A DNA stretch of 6,341 nt from an uncultured Eubacteriales bacterium. Its GTDB lineage: Bacteria > Bacillota > Clostridia > Lachnospirales > Lachnospiraceae. A program made the position numbers and the translations under genes. Below are positions 1-5,776 of the stretch, piece after piece; positions within the stretch are counted from its first letter, which is position 1, and every line of letters starts with the position of its first letter. Where the stretch lies: the NCBI GenBank assembly GCA_900313855.1, contig OMSZ01000411.1, positions 1 through 6,341 of the forward strand, given 5' to 3'. A model generated the notes under the pieces. The model searched no databases, was not told where the DNA came from, and worked only from the letters and a program-made list of their open reading frames with translations.

Positions 1-3000
1 ATGAGCTCCAAGACCATTAACTAAAAGCGTATAAGATGTATCGCCATTAGCACGCTCATATGTTTGAATATTATTCTTTATAGTCTCAACATCACTAACA
101 CTTCCGCCCATCAATGTTTTTATAGTATCATCACCAAGAGCCGGTTCAAGCTTACCGGAACCATCTCTCTTAAATAAGCTGGCATTATCTATACCATTAC
201 CACCTGCTCTTGTACCTCCTTCAAGAATACCACCGCAAAGCTGACATTCTGTACAGAAAAACAATGTATCAAGCTGCGATCCCTTAGTTGCTTTTAAACC
301 ATTAAGCAACTGACCACCATCAGGAAGAATCTGTAAGATATTAATCCTATCCTTATCACCACTTGGAGGATCTATCTTGCAAAGGAATCTTTGAGAAGAC
401 CTCTGCTCATATTGTTTTCCATTTTTACCTGTATACTTATCAGCAATAGTTAACTGTAAATATACTGATCCAAAGAAGTCATCAGGAACGGTATGCTCTG
501 CTTTTCCTAATTGTCCTGGTTTAGAATCCACTTCTTCTTTATCAACATCGAATCTACTGTCACCATTATCATCAAGATACAAATATGCAGTAAACTCATG
601 ACCAGCTTTTATAAGATCATCAACATTCTGAATTGAAAATTCAAAATTGAGATCTCTTGTTGTTAATGTTGTACTTTTATCATATAAGTTATAAATTGTT
701 GGTGCATATGTAATCTGATACTTTGGTCTTGAACCATGATTATCAATCAGATTCTTTATAGTTACTTCTGCATCTTTATTATATAACGTTATAAATCCAC
801 TATAAAGCGTATGACTATCCGGAACATAGTCAACACCATCAAGCTCACCAACATCTGTTGCTACTGTTGATATAGTATTAACACCAAAACCTACACTGTC
901 ATAGCTCTTGATTGTATTAAGAAGTAAATACATTCTTGAATCTGGGTCTATCTGGTGTTTTTCATAGCTTCCATTAGAAGAATTAAATGCTTTTGCAAGT
1001 GTTGAACTTACAATAATCGGCATATCATTATTAGCATAGTTTAATAATTCTTCATACTTGGATAATGTAAGATCGTTACCAAGCTGAACACCGTATGAAT
1101 TATTCTCATAGCCCTTTACATACTGACTATACTTAAACAAATCACCATTATGGAAATACATATTATAATATGTAGCTCCATCAACACCACCTATGTTATG
1201 ATTACCCGAATTAGCTCCCGTAGAATTTGCTACAAAGAAATTCAAATCCTTAATAGCAGAATTATTACCACCAATATAGACCATATCATAATTATCAAGA
1301 AGAGATTCTTTACTACATACAAACTCCTCTGTTGACATATGAACTACTTCAATATTATCAATCTCAAAGTCTTTAAATTTTTCAGACTGTTTTAATATAT
1401 GAAGTATCTTAGCCGGTGAAACTTCCCAATCATAATAATCTACAGAACTGGTTCCGGTAAGCTTTTTTACTATTCCTTTCTTTGTAACTGTATCTTCTAC
1501 TTCAGTTTCAAAATAAATATTATCACACCATGCAGAACCATTTAATTGATACTTATCATATGTTACTCCATCAACTGTCAATGAACCAATTTTTGTATCA
1601 TTATAATGATTTGTTGTATTAGGTCCTACATAAAAAACAGTTCCCGCAGGATACTCAATATGTCCTGGACTTTCTACAATACCTGTATGGAATGTTCCTA
1701 ATCCTTCTTCATATTCTTCCTCAACATAAGTGTAATCTGAAGAAAGATCATCTATTTCATCTGTAGTATAACCATTTAAGACATTATCATAATCTAAGTA
1801 ATAATATCCACTGCTGTTTGTTCTTCTTTTTTCATAAACCCATTCAGAATCATCATTCTTTTTATTTCTCTTTAATGTTGCAGCAAGCTGAAGATCAATC
1901 GGATAACATGGCTGAATCTCAAGTACTCTGTAACTATTAGTTACATCAGCCTTTCCGCCACTAAATCTATATCTTCCTTTATTGATTAATTCAGCAATTT
2001 CATCAACACTCTGAGTTGAAGGATTTGTAACAAGAATTTCCTTCATCTCTTTTGGACTTGTTAACAGAACAGAATACTGACCATTAGGAACGTCCGTTTT
2101 AATCATAAGAGAATTATAGAATTCCATAAAGTTTTCAGCACCGTCAAATGTATAACCACCTTTACCATCTTCTGGAGCTAAATTTGAAGCATAGATAATA
2201 TGATTATAATAACCATTTGTTGTCTTATTTTTCATATAAGTTCTTAATGTATTATAATCATCCGGCTGAGTACCTTTTCCGGTTGCTAATAAAACAGATT
2301 CAAGATTTCCTTCAAAAATTATAAGATCATAATCTTCAAGAGTAACATTCTTGAAGTTCTTAGCATCATTCTTAGCATCATATAAGATTTCATCATGAAT
2401 GACAAAGTCCGGATGCTGCTGATATATCTTATATGCATAAAATAAAGCTGATCCATAAGATTCTATATAATCATTCTCAAATACGTATTCAGCATTAGCT
2501 GTTTCAGCTAAAATATAATCGTTAAAATTTCCTGCATTATATCTATAATGAAGGTTATCCTTAGGAAACTGCTTAACTGGATTAACTTCAGTAATCTTAT
2601 ATCTATACTGATCCGGAATTGTAATTGTTAGATATGCCTGATAAGGAATCTCTATAGCTTCAACTTCCTCGGTACCAATTGTACTAACAGCTTCACCATT
2701 TTTAAATGTAATATTTATATTAGTATCTGTACTTCCATTAGTTAAAACTGCCGGAAGAGTACCATTAACAAGCTTCCCTCTTTCGTCTCTAAGTCTTATT
2801 TTAAACTGGAAAGCCGGAACCTTATCAGGATTAATTCCAAGTTCGTTAATCGTAAAACTAATCTTTACATCAGATGCAAAAGCATTACCATTTAAAACAC
2901 GTAACGGAGCCAAAATTTTGTGTGTCGAATCTACAGTTAAAACCATAGGAGAACCTAAATGTCCACTAAGAGCATTTCCACTACTATCAGTTTCTAAAAC

Positions 3001-4695
3001 ATAGTAATTTCCGTATGGAAGTCCGTCCCATTCAAATACTTCTGAATCTTTTCCACCATTACCGAGTCTAGCTTCTCTGACATTGTATCCCGGTGTTCTT
3101 AATTCACCTTGTGGATCATCAAAAAGTGCAAAATAGAAATATCTTACCCCTGGCTCAATTACATCAGTATCATACTGAACACCATATTGAATAATACCAC
3201 GGTCTAACATATATGCATATTTAAGATTAACAGCATTATCGCCAGCTGCAAGTGTCTTATATGTTATATATGCTTTATTATCCTCTACATCATAAGTATC
3301 AGAATCCGAAATATCATCTTTTGTAGTAACTATAGAATAAATATATTCTACAGGAATATCAGAAAGAGTTATACTTGGATTAGATTTATTTAAAGTAATT
3401 ATATAAGCATGTTTAGCTGCATCATAAGATAACTTATTTGTATCTCCAGCTATGCTAAGATCTGAAGTTACAATATTACGATTATTATCAAGAAGATAAA
3501 GTCTTACATCAACTGTAGGATTATAAGATGCATCATCATTCCCTGTAAATTCAGCTGTAATTGTAAGATTAGCCTTCTCACCAGTTAACGTACTTATTGG
3601 ATTATAAATATCATACGGATCATCCGGATCCTCTTCTATAAGTTCCTCTTCTCCTACATCAACACCTGCATATATTCTCTGAGCAGAATAAGTAGTTGTT
3701 CCACCTACTTCTGTTACATTTACTTTTGAACCAAGGCCTTCCATAACCTTATCAGTTATTGGCTGATTTCCTCCATCTGCTTTTACAGTAAGAATCTTAG
3801 CAGCATTATATTCTTTTCCATCATACTCAACTCTGATCCACTTATCTGCTTCAACATCTGCACCATTGATTGGAAGATATTTTGAAGGCTGTGATCTTGT
3901 AAAATATAACATACCATTTGCCGGATCAAGTGGCTCCTTTGGATTATCTGGATCCTTAGGATTTGCAGTACTATCATAATTCCATGCAAATGTATTTCTG
4001 GATGAACCATATTCTCCAAATGCAGCTCCTATATATGTAAATGTCTTTGAAGTACCAAAAACATCATCTGCTACCTTTGTAGGACTATCTATTATGACAG
4101 GTTTAAGTTCATTCTTTACATAATTTCCTAAAACTGTAGAAAGTTTTTTTGTGAAATCATTCTTTTTAGAGAATAAACTTGTATCTGAATCACAATTATC
4201 TCCAATATCACAGCTGATATAGATAAGATCAGCATTTACAACAGCTTCATATAAAGGCTGGAAATTATTTTCAATAACTGTAGCATCAGTGGCACCATTT
4301 CTAAGAGTCTCAAGATTGAAAGACTTATAATCAATAAATCCTTCACAAAAATCCTGTGTAGCACTTGATTTATGACCATTTAAAACAAGCTTTTCAAACT
4401 GAGTTTTTGTCTCTGAACCATGTAACTGACAAAACTGATTAAAGAATCTTGGTGAGCCGGAAGATATCTCAACTATATGATATTTTCTGAATTCATCTTC
4501 TTTTTCAGTATCATTGGAATTCTCTATAATGAGATCAATATTAGTTTTTACCGTAGCACCTGCTGCAGGAGGTTGATCCTCACTATCTTTCTCATCAGCT
4601 CTGGAAAGAGAGAATGTCAGCCATGTAAAGGCACCGACAAACAATAGCAGCATGCTGATAATCATTATTATTGATTTATTCTTTAATCTCCTCAT
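1..4695 (-). CDS. Giant multidomain pilus-associated surface protein (3' end beyond window; possibly DUF5057-type)
   Basis: I read 1565 codons from the ATG at 4693-4695 to the left edge with no stop, so the protein is larger still. Layout: residues 1-8 basic, 9-25 one membrane helix or signal, 26-70 acidic/Pro linker, 72-205 alpha/beta module A, 246-258 Pro/Asp linker, about 366-705 three beta-sandwich regions with Cna-B-like features, about 726-839 module B, 922-1237 module C, about 1340-1445 a beta domain with a DxNxDxxxD loop, then from 1450 an INILQILPD strand followed by CxxCxxC. Modules A and C begin with similar strands (YHIVEI, YRVLEI). It should be exported and displayed at the surface. 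Directly downstream of two minor prepilins, it sits where GspK/PilX or PilY1-type proteins occur in other type IV pilus operons. A tip or adhesin role is inferred, not shown. From memory it resembles DUF5057-type Lachnospiraceae proteins. No catalytic site is recognised, and sortase or other C-terminal anchors cannot be judged. Confidence 0.85.
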   Translation of the reverse strand, partial: MRRLKNKSIIMIISMLLLFVGAFTWLTFSLSRADEKDSEDQPPAAGATVKTNIDLIIENSNDTEKEDEFRKYHIVEISSGSPRFFNQFCQLHGSETKTQFEKLVLNGHKSSATQDFCEGFIDYKSFNLETLRNGATDATVIENNFQPLYEAVVNADLIYISCDIGDNCDSDTSLFSKKNDFTKKLSTVLGNYVKNELKPVIIDSPTKVADDVFGTSKTFTYIGAAFGEYGSSRNTFAWNYDSTANPKDPDNPKEPLDPANGMLYFTRSQPSKYLPINGADVEADKWIRVEYDGKEYNAAKILTVKADGGNQPITDKVMEGLGSKVNVTEVGGTTTYSAQRIYAGVDVGEEELIEEDPDDPYDIYNPISTLTGEKANLTITAEFTGNDDASYNPTVDVRLYLLDNNRNIVTSDLSIAGDTNKLSYDAAKHAYIITLNKSNPSITLSDIPVEYIYSIVTTKDDISDSDTYDVEDNKAYITYKTLAAGDNAVNLKYAYMLDRGIIQYGVQYDTDVIEPGVRYFYFALFDDPQGELRTPGYNVREARLGNGGKDSEVFEWDGLPYGNYYVLETDSSGNALSGHLGSPMVLTVDSTHKILAPLRVLNGNAFASDVKISFTINELGINPDKVPAFQFKIRLRDERGKLVNGTLPAVLTNGSTDTNINITFKNGEAVSTIGTEEVEAIEIPYQAYLTITIPDQYRYKITEVNPVKQFPKDNLHYRYNAGNFNDYILAETANAEYVFENDYIESYGSALFYAYKIYQQHPDFVIHDEILYDAKNDAKNFKNVTLEDYDLIIFEGNLESVLLATGKGTQPDDYNTLRTYMKNKTTNGYYNHIIYASNLAPEDGKGGYTFDGAENFMEFYNSLMIKTDVPNGQYSVLLTSPKEMKEILVTNPSTQSVDEIAELINKGRYRFSGGKADVTNSYRVLEIQPCYPIDLQLAATLKRNKKNDDSEWVYEKRRTNSSGYYYLDYDNVLNGYTTDEIDDLSSDYTYVEEEYEEGLGTFHTGIVESPGHIEYPAGTVFYVGPNTTNHYNDTKIGSLTVDGVTYDKYQLNGSAWCDNIYFETEVEDTVTKKGIVKKLTGTSSVDYYDWEVSPAKILHILKQSEKFKDFEIDNIEVVHMSTEEFVCSKESLLDNYDMVYIGGNNSAIKDLNFFVANSTGANSGNHNIGGVDGATYYNMYFHNGDLFKYSQYVKGYENNSYGVQLGNDLTLSKYEELLNYANNDMPIIVSSTLAKAFNSSNGSYEKHQIDPDSRMYLLLNTIKSYDSVGFGVNTISTVATDVGELDGVDYVPDSHTLYSGFITLYNKDAEVTIKNLIDNHGSRPKYQITYAPTIYNLYDKSTTLTTRDLNFEFSIQNVDDLIKAGHEFTAYLYLDDNGDSRFDVDKEEVDSKPGQLGKAEHTVPDDFFGSVYLQLTIADKYTGKNGKQYEQRSSQRFLCKIDPPSGDKDRINILQILPDGGQLLNGLKATKGSQLDTLFFCTECQLCGGILEGGTRAGGNGIDNASLFKRDGSGKLEPALGDDTIKTLMGGSVSDVETIKNNIQTYERANGDTSYTLLVNGLGAH
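235..351 (-). other. INILQI strand and CxxCxxC segment of the giant protein
   Basis: Residues 1449-1487. DRINILQILPD resembles the opening strands of modules A and C and may start a fourth module. It is followed 17 residues after the P-D-G-G turn (residues 1458-1461) by FFCTECQLCGG, with C1481, C1484 and C1487. No fourth cysteine follows before the left edge (residue 1565). Confidence 0.5.
538..573 (-). other. EF-hand-like calcium loop in the giant protein
   Basis: Residues 1375-1386 place D1375, N1377, D1379 and D1383 in the DxNxDxxxD spacing of calcium-binding loops; loop position 12 is Lys, with Glu at 13. It sits in a beta domain (FEFSIQN ... FTAYLYL ... VYLQLTI). PilY1 carries a loop of this general type, which makes the resemblance notable, but it could have arisen independently. 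Confidence 0.5.
985..1932 (-). repeat. Alpha/beta module C of the giant protein
   Basis: Residues 922-1237, longer than modules A and B. It opens with YRVLEIQPC, carries an acidic Tyr-rich insertion (about 960-1065), resumes at SPAKILHILKQ, and contains DNYDMVYIGGNN (1134-1145), helix LSKYEELLNYANN and strand MPIIVSST. The G-G-N-N turn after the strand and the M-P-I-I strand are the best preserved version of the shared layout. Confidence 0.52.
2179..2520 (-). repeat. Alpha/beta module B of the giant protein
   Basis: About residues 726-839. A helix SYGSALFYAYKIYQQ, strand-turn LEDYDLIIFEGNLE (786-799), helix DDYNTLRTYMKNK and strand NHIIYASNL. The YDLIIFEG strand and the trailing helix plus strand match the layout of modules A and C. 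Its first strand is not clear; YRYKITEVNP could serve, but that segment also completes the preceding beta domain. Confidence 0.5.
2357..2380 (+). repeat. 12-bp perfect tandem duplication inside the giant gene
   Basis: The 12-mer TTCTTAGCATCA occurs twice back to back (2357-2368 and 2369-2380). On the coding strand it gives DAKN-DAKN (residues 773-780), just before the YDLIIF strand of module B. It is in frame and adds four residues in what looks like a loop. Confidence 0.85.
2581..3600 (-). other. Beta-sandwich tract with Cna-B-like domains in the giant protein
   Basis: Residues 366-705, in three parts. Part 1 (366 to about 490) has LTITAEFTG ... VDVRLYLLDNN ... ITLSDIPVEYIYSIV. Part 2 (about 500-585) has YFYFALFDDPQGE then FEWDGLPYGNYYVLETD, the clearest Cna-B/SpaA-like signature (strand, 'gLpyGxYyvxEt' turn). 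Part 3 (606-705) has FQFKIRLRDERGK, then IPDQYRYKITEVN, like the repeated pilin domains of Gram-positive surface proteins. E568 and E703 sit where Cna-B domains place the glutamate that helps form Lys-Asn isopeptide bonds; whether bonds form is unknown. Confidence 0.6.
3922..3960 (-). other. Pro/Asp-rich linker in the giant protein
   Basis: Residues 246-258 read PKDPDNPKEPLDP, a short alternating Pro/acidic hinge between module A and the following beta-rich part. A second acidic run (D346-D362, EEELIEEDPDD) marks the next domain boundary. Confidence 0.65.
4081..4482 (-). repeat. Alpha/beta module A of the giant protein
   Basis: Residues 72-205. A first strand YHIVEIS, a predicted strand ADLIYISCDIG (155-165), a helix FTKKLSTVLGNYVKNEL and a final strand KPVIIDSP. 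The order strand / hydrophobic strand ending in Gly / helix / P-[VI]-I-[IV] strand recurs in modules B and C, suggesting a divergent repeat with a flavodoxin- or glutamine-amidotransferase-like fold. It contains C89, C117, C162 and C168. Fold assignment is inference. Confidence 0.5.
4621..4695 (-). other. N-terminal membrane anchor or signal peptide of the giant protein
   Basis: Residues 1-25: basic MRRLKNK, then a hydrophobic helix I9-W25 rich in Ile, Met and Leu. A possible signal peptidase I site is S-R-A (residues 31-33) before DEKDSED, otherwise it stays as an uncleaved anchor. The n-region resembles the leaders of the two upstream prepilins, but has Ser where they have Gly(-1) and no Glu(+5). 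Confidence 0.75.
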
Positions 4696-4708
4696 ATCTG
4701 CAAAAAAT

Positions 4709-4714
4709 CTCCTT
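4709..4714 (-). promoter_or_regulatory. Ribosome binding site of the giant gene
   Basis: AAGGAG on the minus strand, 13 nt before the ATG at 4693-4695, within the 24-bp gap. The spacing is slightly long. Walking upstream in frame, the only codons before the TAA of the previous gene are ATA GGA AGG AGA TTT TTT GCA GAT, so no other standard start codon competes. Confidence 0.72.
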
Positions 4715-4719
4715 CCTAT

Positions 4720-5754
4720 TTACTGTGGTGTTTTAACAACAAATGAATTCTGACAAGAGATCAGATCATCTACAGTAAAAGTCATATTGTTATCATTAAA
4801 ATATAAAGTTAATTGAACTGCATTCTTATTACCATCAAACGCAGCAACTGCACCTTCTGCTTTTGTAGAACCAGCACTAGCATAATTGAGTCCTTCAGCA
4901 ATCTTTAAGGACTCTTTTTCGGCTTCCGTAATAGCTCCGGTACCTGTTGTCCAATCGTCAGGATTATCACTATTAACCTTTACAGAATTTAGATAAAACA
5001 TATACAGATACTCAGTTGTCATATATATATCACCATCATCAAAATAGAATGTATATATACATCTATCTGTATCACCAACAAGAATATTATGTGTAGCTGA
5101 AAGGTTATAATCTATTACAAGATTCGGTTCACCAGATGTTATGTTTACTGCTTTATCCTGCAGTTCTATATCTGTACCACCTATGCGAACAACATTTGTT
5201 GGAGCATTTGCCATTCCCTGACCTGTAACAGTATAATACTTACTTCCTGTTGAAGCTATATCATGGGGACCTGTAATATAACTTTCTAATACAGATTTAT
5301 CTAAAGCAACCGTAGAAACAACTACCAATTTCTTTAAATAAATTTTTTGAGGATTTATGGTTCCTGCAACAACCTTATTAGATAAAAGATTTGTTGATTC
5401 AGTTGCCATATTGATTCCATCATAATAGGAATAGGCCGTTACCGGAGTTAGCGTTACAGTATTTTTATTTATATCTACTGGCGCACTTCCTGGTTTTATA
5501 GATTTAAAATCAACATCACTATCAACAGTATATCCTTCGACATAGATATTTTTTGCCTGCATGATTACATCTGATATCCTATTATATGCTTCTTGAGCCT
5601 GTGACTGAACTTTAAGATCACTCTTTGCTTTCCTGAAAATAATTGTGTTATTATTCATCAGAGCCATAACAGCAATCATAAGCAGCGATAAAATAGCTAA
5701 GGCAACTACAAGCTCGATAAGTGATATACCCTTATCATTTCTTAATCTTTTCAT
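4720..5754 (-). CDS. PilW/GspJ-like minor type IV prepilin
   Basis: A complete 344-residue prepilin. It begins MKRLRNDKG followed by ISLIE, a nine-residue basic leader with Gly(-1) and Glu(+5), then a hydrophobic helix to about residue 33. The next segment (about residues 41-70, including QSQAQEAYNRISDVIMQA) is the amphipathic helix typical of PilW/GspJ-class minor pilins, where it packs into the filament core. The rest is a long beta-rich globular domain with many Tyr, Asp and Asn and few charged clusters. The only cysteines are C232 (DRCIYTF) and C334 (LISCQNSF), a possible disulfide pair. At 344 residues it is longer than most PilW/GspJ proteins, suggesting an enlarged head domain displayed on the fibre. 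The ATG is fixed by the leader motif and by the upstream GGAGGT. It ends 24 bp before the giant gene. Prepilin identity is secure; assignment to PilW/GspJ rests on N-terminal architecture and gene order. Confidence 0.92.
   Translation of the reverse strand: MKRLRNDKGISLIELVVALAILSLLMIAVMALMNNNTIIFRKAKSDLKVQSQAQEAYNRISDVIMQAKNIYVEGYTVDSDVDFKSIKPGSAPVDINKNTVTLTPVTAYSYYDGINMATESTNLLSNKVVAGTINPQKIYLKKLVVVSTVALDKSVLESYITGPHDIASTGSKYYTVTGQGMANAPTNVVRIGGTDIELQDKAVNITSGEPNLVIDYNLSATHNILVGDTDRCIYTFYFDDGDIYMTTEYLYMFYLNSVKVNSDNPDDWTTGTGAITEAEKESLKIAEGLNYASAGSTKAEGAVAAFDGNKNAVQLTLYFNDNNMTFTVDDLISCQNSFVVKTPQ
5656..5754 (-). other. Prepilin leader, cleavage site and transmembrane helix of the second prepilin
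   Basis: Residues 1-33: basic leader MKRLRNDKG, predicted cleavage after G9, Ile as mature residue 1 and E14 as the +5 glutamate. A helix of Leu, Ala, Val, Ile and Met follows until the N-N-N stretch at residues 34-36. Ile at +1 is uncommon but seen in minor pilins. Confidence 0.9.
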
Positions 5755-5765
5755 TAATAGTACTT

Positions 5766-5771
5766 ACCTCC
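5766..5771 (-). promoter_or_regulatory. Ribosome binding site of the second prepilin
   Basis: GGAGGT on the minus strand lies 11 nt before the ATG at 5752-5754, inside the 22-bp gap after the first prepilin's TAA. It supports that ATG as start and independent initiation within a shared transcript. Confidence 0.8.
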
Positions 5772-5776
5772 ACATA

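Noticed and set aside
1150..1335. Plus-strand open frame of 61 codons
   Set aside because: It lies opposite the continuous giant coding frame, has an Ile/Arg-rich composition unlike a real protein, and has no ribosome binding site that I could see.
3783..4019. Minus-strand open frame of 78 codons in another frame
   Set aside because: Overlaps the giant gene, whose frame reads as sensible protein here; the His/Gln/Met-rich product looks like a frame-shadow.
4663..4692. Downstream restart of the giant gene at Met codon 11, using AGGAG just after the first ATG
   Set aside because: The spacing of about 22 nt is too long, and this would remove the basic n-region needed for export.
4621..4695. 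Resemblance of the FVGAFTWLTFSLS start to SipW-dependent TasA/CalY-type signal regions
   Set aside because: Only a loose match around the W-L-T/F part; there is no following N-T-F-T-V-G-type segment and the protein is far larger.
4696..4719. Possible terminator or promoter between the second prepilin and the giant gene
   Set aside because: The 24-bp gap holds only the ribosome binding site and a run of six T; there is no inverted repeat and no -35/-10 pair.
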